A DNA stretch of 64,000 bases, taken from the NCBI RefSeq assembly GCF_009905375.1, contig NW_027417080.1:1-64000 (forward strand). The letters run 5' to 3'. This DNA is from Apium graveolens (taxonomy: Eukaryota > Streptophyta > Magnoliopsida > Apiales > Apiaceae). The position numbers and the translations under genes are program-made. Position 1 is the first letter of the stretch. Every line of letters starts with the position of its first letter. The notes beneath the pieces were generated by a model that worked only from the letters and a program-made list of their open reading frames with translations, was not told where the DNA came from and ran no database searches. Shown in pieces: positions 12,301 to 21,900 of this stretch.

Positions 12301-15299
12301 CAAGCACCTTCATTTGGTCTAATTATGAACAACTAAATTAAACACAAAAGATAAACCTCTAACTAAGCATGCCAGATGCAGTACTAAAACAGGGAAAACA
12401 AGTGAAGAATAACCCCTAATTAAAACCTCTAAAATTAAAAATCCATCAAGTTAAAAAAACCTAATCGAAAACCCTAAATTAGGAAACCCATAATTTGAAT
12501 ACTCACGAATTGATATGAGTGTGATATGAAGGCAGGATACTCACAAATCGTATAAGATTAACATGATGGTCAGGATTGGCTCTATGAAATTCGTTTGATT
12601 AATTTGTTCGAATTTAAGGCAGAGTGATTGATAAAGACCCAGACACCATACCTCAGAGAAGATCCGGAAAAACTTTCCGATGGAGGTTCAAAGTGCTTGC
12701 TCAATTTTCCCAGACTGGTTCTATGAATTGCCTCGATCAGTGCGGGGACGGACAGACGCATTGTGTTGAAGAAATAAAGTACTCCTTTTTGATAACTTAC
12801 AATACGTTTACTTCACTAGCGCTTCTAAAACCGTTAACTAGGTATTTAAAAATAAATTAAAAATAAAATTAATTACTTAGCATACACTATCATATATAAC
12901 ACTTGCCCAAACGCCATACAACTTAAAACTTACATAGCACTTGCCAAATAAACGCTATGTTAGTATTAATTTTTAATTTATGTATATTTTTAATTTTACT
13001 TGGTATGACCTTGCATAGCATTTTTTTGAAAAACGTTATGTAAGTTGCTTTCTTGCATAGCACATAAAAAAAAGAGCTATTTAAGTAGTGTCTCCTAAGT
13101 TCAAATTTGTAGTAGTGTTGGTTTAATTTATATATTATCTTTTTTGGTATGAAGTAAGATAGAATCCTGGTTGCATGAAAACGTGAAAGCACTTTTAGAA
13201 TTTTGCAGTTCCAAGTTCGAAAATAGATTTCACTGAATAAGATAATGATGGTTTCTATACAGGTTTGAGAACTGTTGCTGAGAAACATGTTGAAGAAATA
13301 TGTGCTGCAAACATAAACAAGTTTCGATTGGATAAGTCTAGGCAGATAAACGAAAGTTCTTTATCTACTCTGCTCATTTCTTTTTTCGCGAAGGTACTTA
13401 TCTTTTTGATCTCCAAACATATTTTGGCATATAATTTAGACAACTATGAATTTATGACCTGCCAAAAATGACAAACACAATTCAATTTATGGTTTACATG
13501 TATATAACAGTACTTAAGATAATAGCTTAAATATAGATTCACTTTATTACCACATATATATATATATATATTAGTTAATAGTATGAACCTTTTAGTGGAT
13601 ATCATAGCAAGTTCCAGAACTTTCAACTATACCGTTGCAGATTTATATATTGGACATGTTTTTGCCATTATTTTTAATCAGTAAAAGAAGTCTTGGCCAG
13701 ATTAAAATTCTCGTAAAAGCACCCATTATTTATATTGCTCGTGCATTTCTTCAGAAAGGTTATACTTTGTTAGTTTGTCACTTATAGTTCGGTCTCTGCA
13801 GCTCCTGAATTTTGATTGTCACAAATATTTAAAAAGTTTATACTTTGTAAGTGTGTCACTTATAGTTATAGTTCGGTCTCTGCAGCTCCTGAATTTTGAA
13901 TTTCACAAATATTTGGTTCATTCTCTTTACTCATTGTACTGTTCTACCAATAATAAATTGTGCATAACTCGGACTCCCTCGATTTTTTTGTTTTGATTTG
14001 GTTTTGGTATTTAGCATGAAAGATGTTTAAATCTTGTAGTTTACATGCCTACTTCATAGATTAATCGTGGCTTGTAAGGTTGTACTACGTTGTGTTTGTT
14101 TATGATATATACGAGTCATCTATGTTATCTATATTGATTAATTATTTTTTCATGATAAATATCGCTTCACTTGCAGTGCAAACTATCTTATCTATCATAT
14201 GATTTGGAACTTGGGTGTGGTTTGGAACTACAACCTAAAAAAAAAAATTAGATAGAGAGAGAACCTCAGGAAATTGCACTGATGTTGCTTTTTAGTTAGA
14301 AATTGCACCATATCACCAGCCACTAATTTTCCCTGATGATAATCTTGGAAATTTGCATATTAGCATTCTGGTATCTGTGACTTATGAGCATGATACTTTC
14401 TTTTTGTTGTCTTTTGCAGTTTTCTGACATTAATACGAGGGCTTCAATCCAAGGCATTAGCCCTTACTCTGGACAGTGGGAAGATATAGGGAGCAACATG
14501 ACATGGCTACCCAGAACGTATGCACTTTATGTATGTTACATCCCCCCATGCATCCCCTTCTGGTATTCCTTTACTTCCAGATTTTGTTACAGACGTTTTC
14601 TCCCACACACACTGATGGCATGTCTTTCTTAAATGAATCAATTATTTACCTGCTGAATACATTCTATCCCAACCTCCATATTTAACTTTATTTATAATGT
14701 ATTCTTAGGTTGAGGATCCTTTTGAGCAGCCTGTTAATACTGCAAGGAGTGTTATTGACAAACATCTAATAAGAATAGCAGATGCTTTTCGGACAACCTA
14801 CTTTAAACTTACCTCACATAATCATAATCGGAGCACTCTCCTTGCTGCGCTAATCAAGCGAGATCGATTATCATATGAGACAAGATCAGCACCAGCCAGA
14901 AATTCAAATAATCCTGGAAACTATCAGCCACAGATAGACAGGGCTTTATCATCACCTTTACAGGCACATCATTCTCGCAGCACAGTAGTTAACCTCAATC
15001 CGAACATGCACAGACCCGTTCCATCAAATCAAAACACAGTGGTTAACCTCAATCGGAACATGCACAGACCAGTTCCATCAAATCAAAACACAGTGGTTAA
15101 CCTCAATCCGAACATTTACAGACCAGTTCCATCAAATCAAAACACAGTGGTTAACCTCAATCCGAACATGCACAGACCAGTTCAATCAAATCAAAACACA
15201 GCGGCTGACATCCGCCCCCACCACGTAAACTTTAACAGAGCAGTTCAAGCAAATTACAATCGAATTCAACAGACTTGGAGGTCAAAACCCAACAGTTAA
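190..15299 (+). CDS. HESO1: HESO1-like terminal uridylyltransferase, 5'-partial, seven visible exons
   Basis: Nucleotidyltransferase of the Cid1/TUT family. HESO1 in plants adds uridines to the 3' ends of unmethylated small RNAs and cleaved mRNA fragments, triggering decay (family knowledge). Visible exons: 190-354, 7844-8022, 8105-8200, 8754-8823, 13263-13393, 14420-14530, 14709-15299, giving about 446 residues with all phases consistent and GT-AG borders. The first visible exon carries the polymerase-beta signature GSF followed by WGDLDIS, whose two Asp residues bind metal. The third Asp lies in SCDISINN (exon 7844-8022). The central PAP-associated region follows ([14 protein letters not shown], then [17 protein letters not shown]). 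The C-terminus is low-complexity with four tandem 18-residue repeats. Roughly 50 N-terminal residues must lie upstream of the window. The methionine sometimes placed at 198 is an internal GTG codon, not a start. A non-HESO1 paralogue of the same family is the main alternative. Confidence 0.82.
368..513 (+). repeat. 73-bp tandem duplication in intron
   Basis: AGATCTTGATACTATTTA at 368 recurs at 441; two imperfect copies, the first beginning just downstream of the splice donor. Confidence 0.85.
829..1214 (-). repeat. Chromovirus 3' LTR
   Basis: Starts TGCTGTGAATC after target duplicate CTGTG and ends TTCCCTGCA. The chromodomain reading frame runs into this LTR and stops at 1109. Confidence 0.93.
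1109..2482 (-). pseudogene. Chromovirus integrase and chromodomain remnants
   Basis: 2482-2218 covers the zinc-binding region and core start ([18 protein letters not shown]). 2227-1973 continues the core ([25 protein letters not shown]). 1659-1327 is the GPY/F-like C-terminal segment ([20 protein letters not shown]). 1330-1109 is a chromodomain ([26 protein letters not shown]) ending inside the 3' LTR. Order and motifs define a chromovirus; frames are broken. Confidence 0.86.
2498..4121 (-). pseudogene. Chromovirus reverse transcriptase / RNase H remnants
   Basis: Fragments in shifted frames at 4121-3876 (linker into RT), 3664-3392 ([17 protein letters not shown], catalytic [10 protein letters not shown]), 3291-3076 ([20 protein letters not shown]) and 2911-2498 (RNase [13 protein letters not shown], then VADALSRE). 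RT catalytic residues are present, but frameshifts lie between all four fragments. Confidence 0.87.
4202..5050 (-). pseudogene. Chromovirus gag zinc knuckle and protease
   Basis: Contains a gypsy-type zinc knuckle ([14 protein letters not shown]) about 100 residues in, then an acidic linker and the aspartic protease, whose active-site motif reads DPGATHNF instead of the usual DSGATHNF. The protease region continues to near 4202, where the frame breaks. The Ser-to-Pro change next to the catalytic Asp is probably damaging. Confidence 0.85.
5022..6029 (-). pseudogene. Chromovirus gag (N-terminal part)
   Basis: Capsid-type Gag. I place the start at the ATG at 6029 ([17 protein letters not shown]), just downstream of the PBS; the open frame itself extends back into the LTR. 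An N-terminal coiled-coil-like stretch and a Gly-rich linker precede the gypsy Gag core: [17 protein letters not shown] then ALIWFQWE. The frame is lost near 5022-5050, and the remaining gag/protease continues in another frame at 5050, so at least one frameshift separates them. Confidence 0.85.
6039..6050 (-). other. Primer-binding site, tRNA-iMet
   Basis: Minus strand reads TGGTATCAGAGC, the standard plant tRNA-iMet PBS, five bases inside the 5' LTR. Confidence 0.93.
6056..6444 (-). repeat. Chromovirus 5' LTR
   Basis: Nearly identical to 829-1214; followed by CTGTG at 6445-6449. On the minus strand this is the upstream (promoter) LTR. Confidence 0.93.
6450..6867. other. Intron remainder, no feature seen
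   Basis: Host intron sequence between the gypsy element and the MITE. Short open frames on both strands here have no recognisable motif. Confidence 0.6.
6878..7580. mobile_element. Mutator-like MITE with long imperfect TIRs
   Basis: About 700-bp AT-rich element. The left end (GTTAAATGCACTTTGTACCC from 6881) and the complement of the right end (GTTAATTGCACTTTGCACCC) match over about 50 bp. Flanked by CTTGATTTAT (6868-6877) and CTTGAATTAT (7581-7590), a 10-bp near-identical duplication. Non-coding. Mutator assignment rests on TSD length and TIR type. Confidence 0.8.
7844..8022 (+). CDS. HESO1: HESO1-like exon: third catalytic Asp
   Basis: Acceptor ctgcag (7838-7843), donor gtatgt (8023). Reads [19 protein letters not shown], then SCDISINN with the third catalytic Asp, then [16 protein letters not shown]. 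Phase matches the exon 7.5 kb upstream, showing that the gypsy element in between sits in one intron. Confidence 0.9.
8105..8200 (+). CDS. HESO1: HESO1-like exon: central domain
   Basis: 32 codons between acceptor tgtacag and donor gtatat: [20 protein letters not shown] then [12 protein letters not shown], the conserved central-domain segment of Cid1-type transferases. Phase 0 at both ends. Confidence 0.9.
8425..8660 (+). repeat. 118-bp tandem duplication in intron
   Basis: TTTGTTTTGGATGATT ... AAGAGCTTGGTTGCTTAATT occurs twice, offset 118 bp, with scattered substitutions. Confidence 0.88.
8754..8823 (+). CDS. HESO1: HESO1-like exon: PAP-associated region start
   Basis: 70-bp exon between acceptor gcacag and donor gtaccc: [17 protein letters not shown] then LSDDLKG, a block typical of HESO1 orthologues. 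Phase 0 in, phase 1 out. Followed by a 4.4-kb intron that contains the CACTA element. Confidence 0.88.
9571..9655 (+). repeat. 43-bp tandem duplication in intron
   Basis: GATTAACATC ... TGTTTTGGTAGG twice in tandem, two or three substitutions. Confidence 0.9.
9706..9960. repeat. CACTA left subterminal repeats
   Basis: At least six copies or inversions of CTTGCATAGCAC / GTGCTATGCAAG within 250 bp of the left end. Confidence 0.8.
12900..13117. repeat. CACTA right subterminal repeats
   Basis: Same motif family as the left end (CTTACATAGCACTTG, CTTGCATAGCA, AGCTATTTAAGTAG), mirrored around the right TIR. Confidence 0.8.
13263..13393 (+). CDS. HESO1: HESO1-like exon: PAP-associated region
   Basis: Acceptor ctatacag, donor gtactt. 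Reads [20 protein letters not shown] then [10 protein letters not shown]. The first two bases complete the Gly codon of the preceding exon. Confidence 0.88.
13394..14419 (+). other. HESO1-like intron with 13758-13915 tandem duplication
   Basis: Intron between two supported exons. It contains an imperfect tandem duplication (TATACTTTGT ... CTGCAGCTCCTGAATTTTGA, about 80-bp period) at 13758-13915 and a TA microsatellite near 13551-13571. Otherwise unremarkable. Confidence 0.8.
14420..14530 (+). CDS. HESO1: HESO1-like exon: PAP-associated region end
   Basis: 37 codons between acceptor ttttgcag and donor gtatgt: [20 protein letters not shown] then [12 protein letters not shown]. The S-x-F-x-G/W pattern before VEDPFEQ in the next exon is characteristic of the family. 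Confidence 0.88.
14709..15299 (+). CDS. HESO1: HESO1-like last exon with tandem-repeat C-terminus
   Basis: Acceptor attcttag; opens with [15 protein letters not shown], the conserved end of the catalytic core, then continues as a basic, Asn/Gln/Pro/Ser-rich tail to TAA at 15297-15299. Residues encoded by 14982-15197 form four 18-residue repeats ([17 protein letters not shown] type). The catalytic core is complete before the repeats, so repeat number probably varies without abolishing activity. Confidence 0.87.
   Translation, partial: VEDPFEQPVNTARSVIDKHLIRIADAFRTTYFKLTSHNHNRSTLLAALIKRDRLSYETRSAPARNSNNPGNYQPQIDRALSSPLQAHHSRSTVVNLNPNMHRPVPSNQNTVVNLNRNMHRPVPSNQNTVVNLNPNIYRPVPSNQNTVVNLNPNMHRPVQSNQNTAADIRPHHVNFNRAVQANYNRIQQTWRSKPNS
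14982..15197 (+). repeat. 54-bp coding tandem repeat, 4 copies
   Basis: Four in-frame 54-bp units starting ACAGTAGTTAACCTCAATC, differing by few substitutions (Pro/Arg, Met/Ile, His/Tyr, Pro/Gln). Near identity between units suggests recent expansion by slippage. Confidence 0.93.
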
Positions 15300-15652
15300 A
15301 GGCATCCTTAATTGTAAATTAGGAAGTTGTTTTTGTGCTCATTTTTGCGTCAAGTTTTCGCCTAGATTTTGCTGTACATTGATTTTTTTTTCTTTAGTCT
15401 ATGAGAAAGATTGCTTGTTCAGTGTCCGTGGACACAGAGCTGTACAATTGTGCTACAGTTTCCTTTTAAAAACTGTGTGAGTGGTGTGGGTGGGGGTGTA
15501 CTAGATAGTCCTGAAAGGAAACCATTGTTTTGGCTGCTGCATTGAAGATTTCACGGATCAACTCTGATTTTTTGAATAATAGCTTATTTCTAGTTTTTCT
15601 GACATTTAAATAATGACTTGTTGGCAGATTTTTTAGCGTTCTTGGGTACAAC
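15300..15652 (+). other. Probable 3' UTR of HESO1-like gene
   Basis: T-rich sequence directly after the TAA stop. No ORF worth calling. The transcript may end here or, before the hAT insertion, at AATAAA near 16482. Confidence 0.5.
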
Positions 15653-16436
15653 CAGTGTTCTAAAAATCGGCCGATTAACCGATTAATCGGAGTTTGGACG
15701 GGTCCTGTCTCGATTAATCGTTAATCGGGTCAAAGTACGGTTTTTTGAAAAATTGGTCAAAAGTCGGGCAGTTCGGAAAAAATCGGCCGAATCGGGTCAA
15801 AAATCGGCCGAATCGGTCAAAGTTTGAAATTAATAAAAAAAATATTTTTTTAAAAAAAATAAAGTTTTGTTAAAATAATCATTAACATTTAATAATTAAT
15901 AATGATAATAATATATTAATATCTTGACTCTATACAAATCCCTAAATCCTCTATACAAATCCCTAATGAATTATTCTCAAATCTCAATACTCAACTTGCT
16001 TACTCAATATATTCGCAATTTTGGTATTCTAAATTTATTCAATAGTTATCACTTAAATATCAAGTAGGTAGTAATTTAAAATCTTAAGATTTGAATTTGT
16101 ACATAGTAATTTCTAATTATCAAGTAATAGTAGTTAGTAGTAGATAATTAGTATAAATTACTTAAATATCATTTATGGACTCGTGATAGTAGTTTTTTTT
16201 TATTTATAAATCTTACTATTAAAACATTAATACTGAATTAATGACATGTGGTTTTAGTTTTATAAATCTTATGGAAGGGTAATAACATTTAAATAGAATT
16301 ATTTTTTATTATTTACTAAATAAATTTATTCCGATTATAACTCCGATTAATCAATCCGATTAATCACCGATTATCCGATTAATCACTGAAAAATCCCTCT
16401 ACCGAACAATTCCGATTCCCGTTTTTTAGAACACTG
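15653..16436. mobile_element. hAT-type MITE downstream of HESO1-like gene
   Basis: 784-bp element with TIRs CAGTGTTCTAAAAA / TTTTTTAGAACACTG and an 8-bp target duplication GGTACAAC (15645-15652) / GGTACGAC (16437-16444), one mismatch. Ends contain reiterated CCGATTAATCGG / AATCGGCCGAATCGG motifs. No coding capacity. Confidence 0.88.
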
Positions 16437-16665
16437 GGTACGACACATTGTTAATAGCCCTGTCATGTTTTACGTGTTCTCAATAAAGGGGCTCTCTCTC
16501 TTGTTTTCTTGACGGAGTTCAGTTTTACCAGATTTCTTAACGCAACTGATATTTATACCATAAAAAGGGAGCCACAATAAAGGAGTTGCACGTTTTTTTA
16601 ATGAAGCTACGTAGGTTATAATCTGTGGGGCTGTAGGAGGGGCCTAAATCCATACGAGGTTGTTA

Positions 16666-16942
16666 GAGCACCAGCGGCGCGATCTTAGTTGCCGTTGTAC
16701 AAAAATAAAAATAAAAATAAACATTATTTATATTATTTAAATGTAAAAGTAATGTAAAAGCATATGAAATATGCACCTTTGGTATATATATTCATCATAA
16801 GAGGTTTAAGGGGCCTATAATATGAATACAATATTAATATTATTTTGGAAAGAGTGAAAAGGAAGTAATTGACCAATTTTTGTGGTGGCTGACTTGTGGG
16901 GTCTGGAAGTTGAGAAAAGCGGTTCTGCCGCTGCGGATGCTC
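16666..16942. mobile_element. Harbinger/Tourist-type MITE
   Basis: 277-bp element with termini GAGCACCAGCGGC and GCCGCTGCGGATGCTC (inverted, imperfect), flanked by TTA on both sides (16663-16665, 16943-16945). The short minus-strand open frame across its right end is not supported as a gene. Confidence 0.7.
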
Positions 16943-16945
16943 TTA

Positions 16946-17691
16946 CCGTATCGTCCAATGAAGACGAGGACATTGGCTTTGATGCTCGAGCCGAGCCGAG
17001 CCTTGGATGAAGTCTATGCATAGTACTGCCACCTAGTATGCTTTAAGTCCCATTTCAAGAGCTCGATCATCTTAAAGCTTTCCCGGTAATTTTGTACATC
17101 TAAGTTGTTAGAAAACTAACTATTGAATTGCAGCTTCCATCTTCATCATAGTTTAGTTACAAGTTAGTGATATAATACAGAAACTAGCTGTGTATATCTG
17201 AACAACCAACAAGTAATTGTTTTTACTTTTTACTGAACTTGTAAAATGCCAATTTCTGCATCAAATGCAATACAGTATATCTTCTGCCCGTTATTTGTTT
17301 CCTTTCCATTTTCATGATTTTCTTAGGCCTTATCCCAGTTCATAACCCAAGTAAATGATTAGTATCAGTACAAGTATTGTCTATGCAATAGTTTTCGAGA
17401 CTGTGGTACAACACAAATCATAGCTGTTTATCTTCACAATCTCCTTGTTCGTCTCCTGTCATATTCCGAATCTGAAGTATAAAACTAGGCTAGATTAACT
17501 TCAAGGCGCAACTTACATGTCATAAGGCAATCCACTTGAAGAAAAATAAACAAAATGCAGCAGATATAACATCAATTTGAAAGCTAAGTGAAAAGATTGG
17601 GAAAGACTTGTTCTCAACAAGAATAATATTTAACTTCTTTATGATAATGATACAGAACTGTATGATCTACAGATACAGCGTAACTGATTAC
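16946..17691. other. Intergenic, nothing recognised
   Basis: AT-rich sequence between the Harbinger-type MITE and element A. No ORF, RNA gene or repeat terminus was recognised. Confidence 0.6.
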
Positions 17692-18716
17692 TGTTATTCC
17701 TAGTGGACTAACAATGAGATTTACAGAAGGGGGGTTGAATGTAAATCTCAAAACTTTTTCAAGTTTTGAGCAGTTTTAAAGGCTTTGTGTTCAAGATAAA
17801 CAAGTGTGTGAATTGCTTTAAGCTAATACAGACAGATATATATTCAAGCACTAATGTAAAGAACACAACAGACCTTAAAAACTTTTCTGGTGGATTGTTG
17901 TTCCACCAGAGATGGTATTTCAGAAAATCTGTGATTCAAGATGTTGATCACAGCTGCATCCTAGTACAAACTAGATAATTTTTCTCTCAAGATTTTTCTA
18001 AACAGGACTGGAAAAATTCTTATCTAATTACTAGCTGCTACTTGGTTTATATATCACCAAGTGTACAAGTGAAGACAAAGATAAAAATACAATAATAAAA
18101 TAAGTTCTCTACTTGTTTCTTCTCCATATCACTCAAGTACTTTGTTGACTATTGCCTCTTTGTACTAGAGTAGAACGGCTGCTTTTTCTGATGTTCCTGA
18201 AATTAGGCTTCCATATTTCAGTTATCTCTGTCAACCCATGTGACTCTGTCTGCTTTTACAACTACCACTTATCAACTGTTATTTAACAGAACATCCGTTG
18301 AAGCCTTCATCCGTTGATGGCTTTATCCGTTGATGTGTTAGCAGTTGAAGCTCTATCCGTTAAAACTTTGGAGACATCCGTTGAAGCTTTGTTTCTCATC
18401 CGTTGAAGGTCTTTAAGATATCCGTTGATACCACTTCATTTATACAAAATTACAAGGCATGAAATATTTACAATTGGCCTTCCTATTTGCATATCTTCTA
18501 GTAGTCAACATGACTTATATTTTCTCTCAACTTCTAAGAATTATATCTTAAATACAGAGACTGAAATGTGCTACAACACTAGACTTATTTCTAAGTAAAG
18601 CTGCACCATCAACGGATAGCCAAAGTGGTCTTATCCGTTGAGGCTACAAACACTAAACTTCTACTTAAGTGTTTTGTTAAACATATCATTAAACTAATGC
18701 ACATATATTCCTAACA
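17692..18716 (-). repeat. Element A 3' LTR
   Basis: 1,025 bp, TG...CA bounded. Carries 8 exact copies of ATCCGTTGA/TCAACGGAT, mostly in 18293-18427, and a TATA-like TATATAAA on the minus strand at 18046-18055. Confidence 0.93.
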
Positions 18717-18735
18717 ATCTCCCCCTATTTATGTC
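18717..18735 (-). other. Element A polypurine tract
   Basis: Minus strand ...AAATAGGGGGAGAT abutting the 3' LTR; the same sequence abuts the 3' LTR of element B. Confidence 0.88.
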
Positions 18736-18904
18736 TATAAGAATTGTAGACATAAATTCAGGGTTAACTTGATGATAACAAAACACTTAACAAATATATG
18801 AATTGAAACTAAGTAGAAATTTAAAAGTGCTGCAAAAGTGTATGTACTAGGAGGTAATTGAAGATTTACAGAATTTCCAAGGGTGCTCCTCTAGTCTGAG
18901 CAAA

Positions 18905-21900
18905 TCATCTTTTTCTTCTTTGTTCCCTTGTTTTCTTTCCTAGCCCTTTGTCATTTTCCTCAATTTGGAGTTGGAGTTGTCTGTAGAATTCAGCTTCATC
19001 TTCATCACTGATATCCAACTTAGATTGCATTTCCTTGAGAGTTTCATTGCTGGCAATCTTGAGTTGGTCTTCAAGTCTGAAAAATCTTCTGACTCCTTTA
19101 TCATCTCTAAATTCCATCAACCAATGAGGTGATTTGTGGATTGTAATTCCCCTTTCTTGAATGAGTAAAGTTCTGGGCAAAGCATTGGGCTCCCTCCAAG
19201 TTTTCCTTATGTTGGCAATCTTGTTGAGAATTTCAGTCTTGGCAGTCCTGGTAAAGCCAGAACCCTTTTGTATGGCTGAAAAGACTCTGATCAAGGTAGA
19301 GTAGCCTTCATTCAGAATCCTGTGGAGAGGCCATGTTCTTTCCCCAGCTCCTTTGTATCTGAACACCAATCTCTCTGGTAGCTGTCTGTAGGCAGCTATT
19401 CCCCTTACATCCTCTAGCTCATCCAGATAAAGTTCAATGTCTGAAATTTCTTTTATGTCACAGATGTGAACATAATCATCTTTAGAAATGGGTGGCTTAG
19501 GCTTAGGTTTTTGTTTTTGAGTGAATTTCTTAGAGGTTAGGGGAGGTGTAGATTTGGATTTTCTTTTCTGTTTCTTTGGTAGTGGAAGAGTGGTTAAAAA
19601 GATAGGCAATTTGATGGTGTCCCAATCAATAGGTTCCTCTCTTGGGATGATTAGTTCACCATGGATGTTTATAGTGGGATCAACAACACAAGGTTCAGGT
19701 ATGGAGGGTAGTGGTTTAGATATTGATTTAGTTTCTTCAGTGTTATCTTCACTCCTTCTATGTGCCTTGGCCTTTCTTCTGTTTCCCTTCTGCCATTCCT
19801 CTCTTTCCTCCATACTCTCACCAAATATACTCCCAAAAACCTCATCTAGGTTTGCAATCTTGTTTTCACCCCTGACTTCAATTCCTTTCTCTCCTTCAAC
19901 TTGACTTGACTTTAGCTGTTGTTCAAGCTTTGCTTGTGCTCTTTTGTCAGCCTTGAGTTTTTCAGCTTCTTTCTTCAACCTTTTGGTTTCTTCCCTCTCG
20001 GCCTTTGGGAATTTGGGATGTCCTTGCATCACACAGATCCTCTTTCTCTCTCTAAAGATAATGGCCATTTTCATTCTTTCAACTATGTCCTTGGTCTCCT
20101 TGTACTTTATGATGTTAGCACCCAAAACTTTGTCTTCATCAGGCTTTGGAAGAGGAAAGTCCACTTCTTTCATCTGAGCAAAGTCTAGGGGGTTCTTTGT
20201 GGAGTCCTTGCTGGATCTAGTGTTGGGCTTGAGAACTATAGGTTTTAGATTCTTGAAAGAAGTCTCTCCAACCTTATTCCTCCTTTCTGGCTTGTGCTCC
20301 ATAATGATTGGTTCAACCTTTATGCCATGTTTCACAGATATTGATTTATCTTGTGTTGAGCCAAACACTTGTTGCACCCTTTCATCAATTCTCCTCCTTT
20401 GCTCTTTCACTTGAATTTCAGCTGCTGCTAGCTGGATTAGGTCAATTCCATCAGGCTTTCCTTTGATTTGCATAATTGGAGAAGTAGTGATGGCAGGAAC
20501 TAGCACTTTAGATATCTGGATTTTTGTAGATGGCTCTCCTTCCCCTTCCCTTTTTCTCTCCCCCTTTTTGTTATCATCAAGGAGAGGGGTCAAGCCTTGT
20601 GCCTTTGCCAGCTGCATAAGTAGACTTGTTTGAGATTGTTGGTTGTGAAGAATGCTGGCCACAGAATTTTCAATAACTTGGACTCTGTCTTCTAACTTAG
20701 CCAGCCTCTTTTCAGTATTTGAATCCTTTTTCAATCTCAACAATAAGTCCTTCATTGTACCATAGGGCATGACTGAATCCAATTTTTCAGAATTGTAGGA
20801 TTTCAAGTCAGCAATATCCTTCTTGAGTTCATCCACACTCAGATTCTGTCTTACTTGCTGCAACTTCATGAGATGCAGTGAGTCCAGGTGAGCTGTAAGG
20901 ATTGCCTTGGTACCAGCATGTGAAGTTTTCTGAATGGCCTGTTGGATAGTACTGATTTGTTTGACTAAGGAGACATTGAATTGCCCTTGATGTAGACTCC
21001 TTTGTCAAGGCCCATTCAGGTAAATTTGGAATAAAACTAGGGCCTTCATCTCCCCCTAAGTTCATGCTTCCATCAAAAGAAACAGAGTCATCATCATCAG
21101 AATTTACTCCAAATTCTTCAGATGACTCATCAGCTGTAGAAGGCATCTTGTTAATAGCAGCTTTATCCCTTTGAAGAGATTCTGTTGTATGTACTAGATG
21201 TAGTGTCTTTTCTGCCTCCTCATTGCCCTGAGCAGCCAACAACTGATAGGCTGACACAGGATGAGTAAAAGTGTCAGCATCCAAGGAAATGTTATCAATT
21301 ACAGCTTTGTAATATTGCTGAAATTGTCTTTCCTTTTCAGCATCATCCACAATCATTGACTCACTAGCAATGGCTGGATCCACCCTTAATCTGTTGTACC
21401 TGCCTTTCTCTCTTTTTCTCTATATTCTTGCATCAGGGGCTCCCCCTGGCTCACACTCCTCACTTCCTCACCTTCACCTACTAAGGTGGTACTCCTCTCA
21501 CTTACTTTTGCCATGCTGGAAGAAATAGCATGCATATTTGAGCTCTCAATCTCTCCTTTTGCCTGGGTGCAACCCAGCCTCTCACTCAAATTGTCACTCC
21601 CTTCCCTCAGTCCTAAAAGTGATTGTACAGTAATCATGTCTTCTATACTTGGAATTGTTTCAGTTGTGTGTGTAGAGACTATCAACGGATATGAAATAGC
21701 CGTTGAAGGTGACACTGATGGTATCAACGGATAACTGCTGTTAAGCTTATCCGTTGAAGAACAACCACTTGTCAACGGATGAGTGATATCCATTGAAGAA
21801 GGAAAAGAAGTAGAAATTGAAAGTGATATAACTGTTGAATCTGTGTGGATTGATTTGAGTTTTGGTGACACAGATCCTTCAATTACATCTGAAAGAATTT

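Larger units (their letters stand above)
9706..13117. mobile_element. Non-autonomous CACTA (En/Spm) element
   Basis: 3,412-bp element with termini CACTACTACA...TGTAGTAGTG and the 3-bp target duplication TTG (9703-9705, 13118-13120). Both subterminal regions are packed with short motifs of the type ACTTGCATAGCAC in both orientations, the pattern expected of transposase-binding repeats. No TNPA- or TNPD-like coding region is recognisable; short open frames inside are unsupported. It lies in the 4.4-kb intron of the HESO1-like gene. Confidence 0.9.

Noticed and set aside
12624..12860. Possible captured gene fragment inside the CACTA element
   Set aside because: 78-codon frame without a recognisable domain; cannot be supported without a search.
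16815..17021. 68-codon Ser/Ala-rich ORF
   Set aside because: It spans the right end of a Harbinger-type MITE; composition artefact.
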